This document shows, in pieces, positions 1 through 8,670 of a stretch of 64,000 nucleotides of DNA. Positions within the stretch are counted from its first letter, which is position 1; each line of letters starts with the position of its first letter. Position numbers and translations under genes: made by a program. The DNA is from Opitutus sp. (lineage in GTDB: Bacteria > Verrucomicrobiota > Verrucomicrobiia > Opitutales > Opitutaceae): contig JACEUQ010000002.1 of assembly GCA_024998815.1 (NCBI GenBank), positions 132,501 to 196,500 of the forward strand. The letters are read 5' to 3'. The notes under the pieces are model-generated. The model did not search any database, had not been told where the DNA came from, and worked only from the letters and a program-made list of their open reading frames with translations.

Positions 1-417
1 GAGCATCTGAGGGAAGTGCAGCTTCTTTGCCTCACCGGCTTTGGGTTGCCCCCAGCGAGCGACGTTACCGGCTTCGTGAGGTGCCCAAACCCACGTGCCG
101 TCGACCGCCACCCATTGCAGTCCGCCGACGGTCCGGCGGGACTTGGCAATCAACTTTACCGCATGTTCGACCAGACGCTGCCACAGATCCCGCATGGCCG
201 TCGGGAACTGTTTGGCAAACTTCTGCCGCGCCTCGACGAAGGTCGAGTCAGACGGAATGCACGGCAGCAGAAACGGTTCCACAAGCTCCGACATGAGCTT
301 CTCCACCGAGGACATGCAAGGCTGTGATATCAGCGTGAGCATCCCCACCACCACCCTTTCAGGCGTCCATATCCTCCTGCGCTTAAAACGGATGTCGAGG
401 GTCCGAAAGTGCTCCAT
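1..417 (-). CDS. IS4-like transposase, N-terminal part (runs off left edge)
   Basis: The minus strand is open from an ATG at 415-417 to the window edge, giving 139 residues and no stop. The protein starts MEHFRTLDIRFKRRR and reaches WVAVDGTWVWAP near residue 105. The VDGT motif after a hydrophobic strand is typical of the first catalytic Asp of DDE transposases of the IS4/IS5 type. The preceding segment, with PFLLPCIPSDSTFVEAR, resembles their N-terminal helical region. The C-terminal half, the remaining catalytic residues and the far inverted repeat lie outside the window. I could not define the near end of the element in 418-550. Family assignment below IS4/IS5 level is uncertain. Confidence 0.7.
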   Translation of the reverse strand, partial: MEHFRTLDIRFKRRRIWTPERVVVGMLTLISQPCMSSVEKLMSELVEPFLLPCIPSDSTFVEARQKFAKQFPTAMRDLWQRLVEHAVKLIAKSRRTVGGLQWVAVDGTWVWAPHEAGNVARWGQPKAGEAKKLHFPQML

Positions 418-681
418 CAAAACGGTAAGCAGGGCGTGTGTGTGTGTAGGAGACATACAATCGCCGACCGCCCCCCATGCATAGGGTTCACGACCATCGC
501 ATTGGCCATAAAAAATCAGGTCTTACGATGTGTTTCGGGGTTAACCGAGGGCCATTGCCCCCGGCGGATCCTCGGCGCAGCACCTCGCGGCTCAAGTTTT
601 TGCCGGGTTGTGCCGATATACTCACTTTGACGCGCTCACCACGAAAGGTAACGCGTCGCACCTTCGTCCATTCCGCCCGTC

Positions 682-2394
682 ATGCCCATGCCACCCTCCG
701 ACCCCACCTCGCTGTTAACGGTACTTTTGCAGAACGCCGCCGAGGCGATTTATTTCAAAGACCGCCAAAGCCGGTTTGTCTGCGTCAGCCGCACTCTGGT
801 GCGTTACTTGGGGTGCAACGTGGTCGAGCAGGTGATCGGGCGTACCGATGCGGATTTCTTTGGCGACAAGCACGCCGCGCAGGCGCTGGCCGATGAACAG
901 GAAATCATGCGCACGGGCGCACCGTTGCTCAACGCCGAGGAGCGGGAGGACTTCCCCGACGGCAGCGTACGCTGGGCACACACCTGCAAATACCCCTTTT
1001 TTAATTCGCGCGGTGAAATCGTCGGCACTTTCGGTGTGTCGCGTGACGTCACCGCTCTCCACGAGGCCAAGGAACGCCTGCAAAAAACCACCGATTTGCT
1101 GGCCAAGGCCGGCCGCATCGCCCGGCTGGGCCATTGGCAGGTCGATGCCTCCCGTGACTTCGTTTTTTGGTCGGACATCACTTACGAGCTACACGGGATC
1201 GAACCCGGCACACCGGTCACCTTCGACGCCAGTATCAATTTCTACCACCCCCTTGATCGCCAACGTATCCAGTCTGCTTTCGACCTAGCCATGAACCAAG
1301 GCGTGGCCTTCGACCAGGAGGCACGTTTACTCAGGGAGGATGGCGAATTTGTGTGGGTGCGCGTCAAGTGCGAGTCGCTCTACGACTGCTCCGGAGGCGC
1401 TCGGCGGGTAACGGGCATCTTGCTCGATATCGATGCCCTCAAACGCACCGAGGAGCTCCTCAAGGAACGCAATCAGGCCCTAGAACAGGCGACTAACCGA
1501 GCAGAACAACTGACGCGCGAGGCTCAAATGGCTGCGTTGGCCAAGGCCGAGTTCCTTGCCAGCATGAGCCACGAAATCCGCACCCCGCTCAATGCCATCA
1601 TCGGCATGTCGGAACTCTTGCTCGATACGCCGCTGTCCCACCAACAACGCGATTTTGCCGCCACGGTGCGCACCAGCAGCGATGCCCTGCTGGGGCTGTT
1701 AAACGACATCCTGGATTTCTCCAAAATCGAGTCTGGGCAGATGGAACTGGAAAAGGCGCCCGTGCATTTGCGCGACTGCGTCGAGGGCGCACTCGACATC
1801 GCCGCACGTCCGGCGGGTAAAAAGGGCGTCGAATTGCTCTGCCGCGTCTCTCCCGACCTGCCCGACCTGTTGGTGGGCGATATCACCCGGCTACGGCAGA
1901 TTTTTATTAACTTGGTCGGCAATGCAGTTAAGTTCACCGAGAAGGGCGAAGTCCTGGTGGCGTGCACCCCCCGGATCAACGCCACCGGCGCACTCTGCCT
2001 GCACGTGTCCGTGCGCGACACCGGCATCGGCATTTCCAGCGACGGCATCAACCGGCTCTTTAAATCCTACAGCCAGGCCGAGGCCTCCACGACGCGTAAA
2101 TATGGCGGCACGGGCCTGGGGTTGGCCATCTGTCAGCGCCTGGTCGCCCTGATGGGCGGGCGCATTTGGGTGGATTCGGTCATCGGCCAGGGCTCGGATT
2201 TCCAGTTTGAAATCCCCCTGGAGCCGATCGGCAAAGCCACGGCCATGGCCAAACGCATCCCCAAACTGGAGGGGCGGCGTATCCTGATTGTGGAGGACAA
2301 CGCCACCCACCGCCAAATCCTCGCCCAAGAGGTGCAAAACTGGGGCGTCATCCCCCTGCTGGCCGGTTCAGCGGCGGAGGCCCTGGCGCTGCTA
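682..2394 (+). pseudogene. Hybrid sensor histidine kinase, 5' part (gene split by IS630)
   Basis: Residues 1-571 of a reconstructed 802-residue hybrid kinase. The order is a PAS domain (about 10-125), a second PAS domain (about 145-265, PAS_3-like), a short coiled coil, a HisKA domain with phospho-acceptor H297 in [11 protein letters not shown], and a HATPase_c domain with DTGIGIS and GGTGLGLAI. The start of a receiver ([15 protein letters not shown]) follows before the frame is broken. Codon 571 (cta, 2392-2394) contains the TA target of the IS630 insertion. Read directly, the frame gains seven IS-encoded residues and stops at 2418, so the receiver lacks its phospho-Asp. No membrane segment is visible, so a soluble PAS-sensing kinase is inferred. 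Joining to 6901 restores the frame exactly. Confidence 0.9.
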
Positions 2395-2437
2395 GTGCTT
2401 ACTTGCAATAATAAGTGATATTGTATCCGCTTTGTAG

Positions 2438-2642
2438 ATGGGACGAAAAGCCGTGCGAATCACTTGTAGCGAGGGGGATCAGCAATCCCTAGAAAAACGG
2501 GCAACCAGCCGGATTGAGTCGAGGCAGCGAGTTGAGCGCGCCCGGATGATCCTTGGGTGCGTGAGTGGCGAGCAGGTGCAAGAGGTGGCGCGCCGCTGCA
2601 ACACCAGGCCGAACACCGTAATAAAGTGGAGGGATCGCTTTG
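2438..2642 (+). pseudogene. IS630 transposase, N-terminal fragment
   Basis: This encodes the DNA-binding part of an IS630 transposase: MGRKAVRITC at the start and a helix-turn-helix around EVARRCNTRPNTVIKWRDRF. The reading frame runs into the IS21 left end and stops at once. The last seven bases, CGCTTTG (2636-2642), are the target duplication repeated at 6025-6031. Removing IS21 plus one copy gives the continuous sequence WRDRFVLLGMKG, so this and 6025-6894 are one gene. Confidence 0.92.
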
Positions 2643-2834
2643 TGTGAGCGGCGAGCGGGAAAGCGTCTATTTCTGGCGGTTAGGAATGCACTTCTTCTTC
2701 GGTGGATCTTCTTCCCCTTAAAAAGAGTAATACTCTTCTTCCGTGGGTGGGTTTTCTTCCCTGTCCGGCTGGGGATATGAGGGGTGCGAATGGGTGGAGA
2801 TTGAACCGGCGGGACGCTTGGCGGATGCACAGCG

Positions 2835-3392
2835 ATGCATCCAACCGGTTCACGCAAGTGTTTGCACTGTGTCGATTTCTTTCTGCCCGACGCGCATAAC
2901 CGCGAGCGTCAGCGCTACTGCGGGAAGCCGGGATGCCGACGGGCGAGCCGGGCGGCCAGTCAGGCCAAATGGTTGGCGAAGCCGGAGAACCTCGACCACT
3001 GGAAAGGCCCAGAAAATGTCCAACGGGTGCAGGAGTGGCGGAAGGCCAATCCGGGGTACTCAAGGCGGAGGGGGCCGCGACGGCGGGTGGCGTTACAAGA
3101 CATCCCAACTACGCAATCCGTTGTGCACCAGCCTAAAGCCGAGCCGGTCGCCGAGGTGGCGTTACCGAATCCCTGCGTGCCGTTACAAGACAGATGGGAG
3201 TCGCAAAACCCTGTGCTCGTGGGGCTTATCGCGCAGTTCGCCGGAGTGACGTTACAAGAGGACCTCGAACCCATGCTGCGACACCTGCAATCCCGGGGGC
3301 GGGTGATCCTGGGCATCGACGTCCAGCCGCCCGATTATGCAAAAACAACCGATCGATCGCGAACAACTCCGGCGCACGCCGGCCCAGTTTAG
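2835..3392 (+). CDS. IS21 accessory protein 1, putative zinc-finger (copy A)
   Basis: A 185-residue protein of unknown function. Residues 9-34 contain CLHCVDFFLPDAHN followed by RYCGKPGCRR, a C-x2-C...C-x4-C arrangement that fits a small zinc ribbon or knuckle. A basic helical stretch follows (RRASRAASQAKWL). The middle is low in structure and repeats VALQD/VALP/VPLQD/VTLQED phrases. The C-terminal part, LRHLQSRGRVILGID, may fold as a small helical domain. It overlaps the next gene by 56 bp in another frame and is the first gene of the IS21 operon. It is intact in copies A and C, partly in view in D and missing from B. A DNA-binding or target-selection helper is inference only. Confidence 0.75.
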   Translation: MHPTGSRKCLHCVDFFLPDAHNRERQRYCGKPGCRRASRAASQAKWLAKPENLDHWKGPENVQRVQEWRKANPGYSRRRGPRRRVALQDIPTTQSVVHQPKAEPVAEVALPNPCVPLQDRWESQNPVLVGLIAQFAGVTLQEDLEPMLRHLQSRGRVILGIDVQPPDYAKTTDRSRTTPAHAGPV

Positions 3393-3696
3393 CTGGCTGG
3401 ACCACCGGCTGGTGCGGGGCAATTACCTGGGGCGGGCCAGTGCCCCCGCCTGGGGCCTCTATCTGGTCCTGGTCACCGTGGGCGACGCCGACGGGCTGAG
3501 TTACTACGCCACGCGCACCCTGGCCCGGCTGCTCACGCTCAGCGAGGACGGCCTGGTCGAGGCGCGCCGGCAGTTAATCGAGGCCGGGGTGATCGCCTAC
3601 GCCGCGCCACTTTACCAGGTGCTCTCCTTGGACCGGGGCAGGCCAACGCACACGCTGGCGGCAACGCCGCCGCCGAGCCGGGAGGTGGGCGCGTGA
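3337..3696 (+). CDS. IS21 accessory protein 2, small winged-helix-like (copy A)
   Basis: A 119-residue protein starting MQKQPIDREQLRRTPAQF. Residues 40-95 (LYLVLVTVGDADG, then YYATRTLARLLTLSEDGLVEARRQLIEAGVIAY) look like a winged helix of the kind seen in replication-initiator or DnaD-like domains. The pattern is a helix, a turn, a recognition helix and a short beta wing (LYQVLSL). It overlaps accessory gene 1 at its start and istA at its end (GTGA). The tight coupling suggests it is made together with the transposase. Function is unknown; recognition of element ends is a reasonable but untested idea. Confidence 0.72.
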   Translation: MQKQPIDREQLRRTPAQFSWLDHRLVRGNYLGRASAPAWGLYLVLVTVGDADGLSYYATRTLARLLTLSEDGLVEARRQLIEAGVIAYAAPLYQVLSLDRGRPTHTLAATPPPSREVGA

Positions 3697-5159
3697 TCGA
3701 TTACGAACTGTATTGCCGGATAAAACAGGCGGAGGCGGCCGGTCACAGTGCGCCGCAAATCGCCCGCTCGCTCCAGTTGCACGTGCAGACGGTGAGGCGC
3801 TGGCAGGCGCAGGAAAAGTACGTGCGCAGCCAGGCCGCGCAGGTGCCTAGGCCAAGCAAGCTCGACGTGCACAAGCCGGCGATCGCGCGCTGGCTGGAGG
3901 CCCATCCGTTCACCGCCATGCAGCTCTGGCAAAAGGTGCGCGAGCGGGGGTACACGGGCGGGTATTCAATTTTGAAAGACTACGTGCGGCGGGTGCGGCC
4001 GAGGAACCTGGAGGCGTTTCTTACCCTCAAGTTTGCCCCCGGCCAGACCGCGCAGGTGGACTGGGGCAGTTTTGGCGCGGTGGAGGTGGACGGCACCCGG
4101 CGGGCTTTAAGTTTTTTCGTCATGGTTTTGGGGTACAGCCGGTTCCTGCATGTGGAATTTACCCTCGGGCAGGGCCAGGAGTGGTGGCTGGGCTGTCACC
4201 GGCGCGCCTTTGAAAAACTCGGCGGGGTGCCGCGCGAGGTGATGGTGGACAACTGCAAGACGGCCGTCCTCTCGCATGTGCCCGGGACCGACCCGGTGTA
4301 CAACGCCCAGTACCTGGACTTTGCCCGGCACTACGGGTTTACGATAAAAGCGTGCGGGCCGGGGCATCCGCAGTCCAAGGGCATGGTGGAAAACGCGGTG
4401 GGTTACGTGAAAAAAAGCTTCCTTGGCGGGCGGCAGATGAACGGGTTTACCGAGCTGGGGCCGGCCGCCAGCTTGTGGCTGGAAACGGTGGCCAACGTGC
4501 GCGTTCACGCTGAAACCCAGGGCCGGCCGGTGGACCGGCTGCCCGAGGAGCGCGCTGCGCTCCTGCCGCTTAACCCGGTGGCCAGTCCGGCGGTGCGCAC
4601 CTTAAGCGTGCGGGCGTCGCGGCGGTGCCGGGTGAGTATCGAAACGAACCGCTACTCGGTGCCCACGAAGTTTGCCGGGGCGCTACTCACCGCGCAGATC
4701 GAGGGGGCGCAGGTGAGGTTTTATGCGGACCGCACCCTGGTGGCCGAGCATGCCCGCAGTTTTGCCCGCCGCGCCGATGTGGAAAACCCCGAGCATGTGC
4801 GCGAACTCGAGGAGCGCAAACGGCAGGGGGCGCGGCAGCGCCTGCGGCTACGGTTTTTGGAACTGAGCCCGGCGGCACCCGCCTACCAACGGGGGCTGGA
4901 GGAGCGCCGGCTCAACGCGGGACACCACCTGGCGACTATCGTGGGTTTGGTGGCCCTGTATGGAACGGAGGCAGTCGGCCGGGCGATCGAAAGCGCCCAT
5001 GAACTCGGCGCCTACTCCAGCGATTACATCCTCAACTTGCTCGAACAACGCGCGCGGGCCTTGCCGCAAGCCGGGCCGATCCACCTCACCCGCGCCGACG
5101 CGTTGGCCGCACTGGAACTCGAACTGCGTCCCCCGGATTTAAGCCCCTATACCCAATGA
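3693..5159 (+). CDS. istA: IS21 transposase IstA (copy A)
   Basis: A 488-residue DDE transposase. It starts with GTG at 3693, overlapping the previous stop as GTGA, with GGAGGTGGG just upstream as ribosome-binding site. An N-terminal helix-turn-helix lies at about 10-40 (SAPQIARSLQLHVQTVRRWQ). The RNase-H-like catalytic core has D123 (QVDWGSF), D186 (VMVDNCKTAV) and E233 (HPQSKGMVENAVGYVK). A C-terminal beta-barrel-like part (SIETNRYSVPTKF) follows. IstA cuts and joins the element ends and works with the IstB ATPase. The stop overlaps istB as ATGA, so the two are translationally coupled. Confidence 0.96.
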   Translation: MIDYELYCRIKQAEAAGHSAPQIARSLQLHVQTVRRWQAQEKYVRSQAAQVPRPSKLDVHKPAIARWLEAHPFTAMQLWQKVRERGYTGGYSILKDYVRRVRPRNLEAFLTLKFAPGQTAQVDWGSFGAVEVDGTRRALSFFVMVLGYSRFLHVEFTLGQGQEWWLGCHRRAFEKLGGVPREVMVDNCKTAVLSHVPGTDPVYNAQYLDFARHYGFTIKACGPGHPQSKGMVENAVGYVKKSFLGGRQMNGFTELGPAASLWLETVANVRVHAETQGRPVDRLPEERAALLPLNPVASPAVRTLSVRASRRCRVSIETNRYSVPTKFAGALLTAQIEGAQVRFYADRTLVAEHARSFARRADVENPEHVRELEERKRQGARQRLRLRFLELSPAAPAYQRGLEERRLNAGHHLATIVGLVALYGTEAVGRAIESAHELGAYSSDYILNLLEQRARALPQAGPIHLTRADALAALELELRPPDLSPYTQ

Positions 5160-5923
5160 AAACAGAACCCGAAAAAACCGATTTATTAAAAGATCAACTC
5201 AAGTACCTGAAACTCGGTTACCTGCTGCGCCACCACGGCGAACTCACGGCCGAGGCGGCCAAGGCGCGCTGTTCGCACGCCGAATTTTTACGCCGACTGG
5301 TGCAGGCCGAGACCCAGGACCGCCAGATCCGGGCGCTGGAGCGGCGCATCCAGGCAGCGCGCTTCCCGGTCAAGAAAACCGTCGACCAGTTCCAGTGGGA
5401 CTGGCCCAAGGAGTTGAACGAAGCGCAGGTGCGGCACCTCTTCGAACTGGGCTTTGTCAAGGAGCGCACCAACGCGGTGTTTTGCGGTGGTGTGGGGCTT
5501 GGGAAGACACATCTCGCGAGCGCGTTGGGCTACGCGGCGTGCCAGGCGGGCTACACGGTGCTGTTTACGACGGCGGTGGACGCGATCAACGCCCTGGTCA
5601 CCGCCCAGTCCCTGCACCGGTTGCAAGCCGAGTTGAAGCGTTACATGACCCCTGCGGTGCTCGTGCTCGATGAGGTCGGCTACCTGCCGCTCGACAAGTC
5701 GGGGGCCGACCTGCTCTTCCAGATCGTCAGCCAACGCTACGAACGCGGCTCGCTGATCGTCACCACCAACAAGGCCTACAAACACTGGGCAGGGATCTTT
5801 AACAACGACGCTGGCATCACCGCGGCGATCCTGGACCGCCTACTGCACCGGGCCCAGACCGTCGTCATCGAGGGCAAATCCTACCGCATGAAAGACCGCC
5901 TGGCCGACGAACCTGCAAGCTGA
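5156..5923 (+). CDS. istB: IS21 helper ATPase IstB (copy A)
   Basis: A 255-residue AAA+ ATPase of the IstB/DnaC type. The Walker A motif is GGVGLGKTH (111-119). Walker B is VLVLDEVGYLP (about 168-178). ITTNK-like sensor residues lie in SLIVTTNKAYKHW, and an arginine-rich segment follows in AILDRLLHRAQ. The N-terminal helical region (LKYLKLGYLLRHH) is the usual IstA/DNA-contact part. IstB promotes strand transfer and target choice. It is followed after 8 bp by a strong hairpin terminator. Confidence 0.96.
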   Translation: MKTEPEKTDLLKDQLKYLKLGYLLRHHGELTAEAAKARCSHAEFLRRLVQAETQDRQIRALERRIQAARFPVKKTVDQFQWDWPKELNEAQVRHLFELGFVKERTNAVFCGGVGLGKTHLASALGYAACQAGYTVLFTTAVDAINALVTAQSLHRLQAELKRYMTPAVLVLDEVGYLPLDKSGADLLFQIVSQRYERGSLIVTTNKAYKHWAGIFNNDAGITAAILDRLLHRAQTVVIEGKSYRMKDRLADEPAS

Positions 5924-5931
5924 CCGGGCCT

Positions 5932-5967
5932 GATGATCGGCCCCTGGCGGGGCCGGTCATCGGCTTT
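5932..5967 (+). terminator. Terminator after istB (copy A)
   Basis: The stem GATGATCGGCCCC pairs with GGGGCCGGTCATC around a TGGC loop, with one G-T pair. It is followed by GGCTTTTA. It sits just inside the right inverted repeat and closes the IS21 operon. The same hairpin is in copies B, C and D. Confidence 0.75.
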
Positions 5968-6024
5968 TACGACAGGTGATTTTGTAACCGCCAGAAATAG
6001 ACGGTGTTCGCGCCGCCGCTCACA

Positions 6025-6894
6025 CGCTTTGTGCTGCTTGGCATGAAGGGGCTGGATGATGCGGCACGGCCGGGCGCGAAGCGCACCTACGGTGAGGACT
6101 TTCGAGATCGGGTGCTGGCTTTATTGGAAGGGCCACCCCCTCCGGGGCAGGCGCGCTGGGATGGTCCAGCGGTGGCCCGTGTGCTCGGCGGCTCGGTGCA
6201 CGCGGTCTGGCGAGTGCTGCGCAAGGAGGGCATTTGCCTGCAGCGCCAGCGCTCGTGGTGCGTGAGCACTGACAAGCAGTTCGCAGCCAAGGCAGCCGAT
6301 ATCGTCGGGCTCTACCTGAGCCCACCGGAAAAGGCATTGGTGATAAGTGTGGATGAAAAGCCTGGCATCCAAGCCCTAGAGCGCGCCACCGGTTACGTGG
6401 AGACCGACAATGGTAAAATCGTCCAGGGACTCAAAAGCACCTACAAGCGCCACGGTACACTCAACTTGTTCGCTGCCCTTGATGTGGCCACGGGCTTGAT
6501 CAAGACGCAGAAAACCACCCTTAAGCGCCGGGAGGAGTTCCTGCTGTTCATGGACCAAGTGGTGGCGGATCACCCGCCCGAGAGAGAACTCCACGTGATT
6601 TTGGATAATTATTGCACCCACAAAAAGTGCGACGCTTGGCTCGCTCGGCACCCCAATGTCCACTTCCACTTTACCCCAACCTCGGCGAGTTGGCTCAATC
6701 AAGTTGAAATCTGGTTCGGCATACTAACAAGGAAGGCGCTACGGGGCGCGAACTTCAGAAGCGTCGCCGAACTTAGTCAGGCCATTGACGCTTTCGTCGC
6801 CGCCTACCTGCCCAATGCCAAGCCGTTCAAGTGGCGCAAGCGCGAGGTCAAGGGAAGCCAACTCAGAAATACTATCATTAATCTACGCAATTAA
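6025..6894 (+). pseudogene. IS630 transposase, C-terminal part
   Basis: Continuation of the transposase begun at 2438; the joined protein is about 355 residues. It holds the DDE catalytic domain: VISVDEKPGIQ (first Asp), VILDNYCTHK (second Asp) and SWLNQVEIWF (third acidic residue, Glu), all classical IS630 motifs. A second helix-turn-helix region (DGPAVARVLGGSVHAVWRVLR) precedes it. An in-frame start inside the IS21 end at 6004 could give a 296-residue N-truncated protein. Such a product would lack the first DNA-binding domain and probably does not recognise the ends. Confidence 0.9.
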
Positions 6895-6900
6895 GCACTA

Positions 6901-7596
6901 GCGCAAGAAGCAACACCCGAGGCGGCGGTCATTGACCTCCAATTGAAAGGCATGGACGGGCGGGCCCTGATCACGGAACTGCGGCGCACGTTTACGGCCG
7001 CGAGCCTGCCCATCATCGCCCTGACGTTGCTGGGCCCGGGTGGCCAGTCCCCGGAATGCCTGGGCGTGACGCGGCTCATTTCCAAGCCGGTTAAACTCGG
7101 CGTGCTGCGCGATGCGTTGATCAACCTGTTTCTTCCGCAGGGCCAACCCGTCGTGGATGCGCCGCAGCAAACGGCCGTGGCGCAAGGCCAGACCTACCCG
7201 TTGCGAATCCTGCTAGCCGAGGATCTGGAGGTAAACCAACAAGTCGTGACGTTCATGCTCGAGCGCATCGGCTACACCTGCGACGTGGTGGCCGACGGTC
7301 GGGCGGCGGTGGCCGCAGTCCAGACCGGCCTCTACGACGTCGTGTTTATGGACATGCAAATGCCCATCATGGACGGCCTGGAGGCGACCACGCGCATTTG
7401 CGAACAACACGAAACGAGCCGGCGTCCGTGGATCATTGCGATGACGGCGAACGCGCTCAACGGGGACCGTGAATCGTGCCTGGCGGCGGGCATGGACGAC
7501 TACCTGAGCAAGCCGGTCTCGATGCAACCGCTGGCGCAGTCGCTCGAGCAAGCGTGGGCGCACCTCAAGATCCGCCGCGGCAGCCCCGCGACGTAG
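6901..7596 (+). pseudogene. Hybrid sensor histidine kinase, 3' part (two receiver domains)
   Basis: Residues 572-802 of the kinase that begins at 682. The first codons (AQEATPEAAVIDLQLKGMDG) follow codon 571 in frame and supply the phospho-Asp of the first receiver (gac at 6934). A complete second receiver follows: LAEDLEVNQQ acidic pair, phospho-Asp in VVFMDMQMPIMDG (gac at 7351), MTANA and the conserved Lys in YLSKPVS. The full protein was therefore PAS-PAS-HisKA-HATPase-REC-REC. An internal ATG at 6943 leaves a possible free receiver protein, but no promoter is evident. The gene is inactive as a kinase unless the IS leaves precisely. Confidence 0.88.
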
Positions 7597-8285
7597 CCGG
7601 CTGAACCGTTTAAGCCGAACGCCTGAGTTGGTCGGCGCGATCTGGTGCAACTTGCTGGGCATCTGACCGTTCATTCACCCACTCGAAGCGCTATTCAGTG
7701 CACCTCGGGGATTCACTCACGATCATCTGCTCCAGCATCTTGCGCCAACTCATCGCCGCCAACTCAGGAGTTCGGGTTTAACAGGTTGGACTCTCAATCG
7801 GAGTTTTAACCTGAACGGCTAACTCGCATTCGCATTCAAATTCAGCCTATCGCGAGTTTTGGCCGTCCCTGGCCAATTTGTCGAAACTCCCGCCCCCCCC
7901 TGGCCGTGACGGCCAACCCTGGTACATATCCCGATCCCGTACAGCGTTGGCCGGCCCTGGCCAATTCAACCAATCCTCAACGCGAATGGGGGTAAGACTT
8001 CCCTGATGAGACCGAGCAAGCTGTTGGCGCAGATAAATCCGAAACCAAGATGCTGGATTTTAAACGCAGCGAAGCCCTGAGGCGCACAGCAGCAGGAGCC
8101 AAACGGACCGAGGTATACATTGAGGAGCGTGGAGCTAAATGAGCGGGGATTCAGAAAAAAAACATTACAAGGTATCGCTTTTTTCCAAAAAAAGCGGATG
8201 ACTCCGCGCCCGGGTTTCAGTCTAGTCACGGAACATTTCCGTGTTACGACCACCCCCAACAGGAAAGCGTAAAAACGACAGCTGC
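7597..8285. other. Intergenic region with TGGCC-type repeats, no gene seen
   Basis: There are 689 bp between the broken kinase and the tRNA. A stretch at 7858-7965 repeats short TGGCCG/CTGGCCA units at least three times as small palindromes. The remainder has stop codons in all frames. A 97-codon minus-strand frame at 7966-8259 has atypical composition and no recognisable domain. The tRNA promoter presumably lies at the right end, but I could not pick it with confidence. Confidence 0.5.
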
Positions 8286-8361
<76 letters not shown>

Positions 8362-8670
8362 CTTTAAAAACCCGTTATCCAATAGTGATTAACAGGTTTT
8401 TTTCCCACCCGAAAACAGGACGGAAAAGTGAAGCTCTTTTTTGTGGTGTCCGGTTTGTGCCCCCCCCTTTTTCGACCTATCAACCCTGCGCACCTCGTCG
8501 CACGGCTTGGTTTTTCCCTTCGGGTTTCGGCGAAGCAAAGTGAAATGTAATTATAGAAATACCATGCCTCCCGCGGCTAGTCGCCTGCGTGGAGTGGCCG
8601 GGCGGCGGCGGGCTTTTTGCGTTTGTAGCGGGGGCGACGGGGCGCAAGGTGAGTTATTATTAGCACGTCC
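8362..8670. other. Intergenic region, no gene seen
   Basis: About 310 bp between the tRNA and dusB. A T-rich stretch (AACAGGTTTTTTTCCC, about 8390) follows the tRNA and may end its transcript. No ORF with a recognisable product was found. Confidence 0.4.

Larger units (their letters stand above)
2643..6024 (+). mobile_element. IS21-family element, copy A (complete, 3382 bp, four genes)
   Basis: Imperfect inverted ends of about 40 bp lie at 2643-2682 and 5985-6024. Both start TGTGAGCGGCG and end in the shared block GTCTATTTCTGGCGGTTA. The target duplication is CGCTTTG (2636-2642 and 6025-6031). Four co-directional, overlapping genes fill the element: a putative zinc-finger protein, a small winged-helix-like protein, istA and istB. 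Canonical IS21 carries only istA and istB, so the two upstream genes are accessory. The left 190 bp hold several CTTCTTC-type repeats but no convincing gene. Copy C (56798-60179) has exactly the same length. Confidence 0.95.
2395..6898 (+). mobile_element. IS630-family element, interrupted by IS21 copy A
   Basis: The left end is TAGTGCTTACTTGC (2393 on). The right end, read inward on the minus strand, is TAGTGCTTAATTGC (from 6900). Both begin with the TA dinucleotide that IS630/Tc1-mariner elements duplicate, here at 2393-2394 and 6899-6900. Without the nested IS21 (2643-6024) and one 7-bp duplication the element is about 1.1 kb, the usual IS630 size. It carries one transposase gene of about 355 codons after reconstruction. 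The insertion interrupts a hybrid histidine kinase gene in the same orientation. Confidence 0.93.

Noticed and set aside
7966-8259. 97-codon minus-strand frame before the tRNA
   Set aside because: No domain, odd composition and no start signal.
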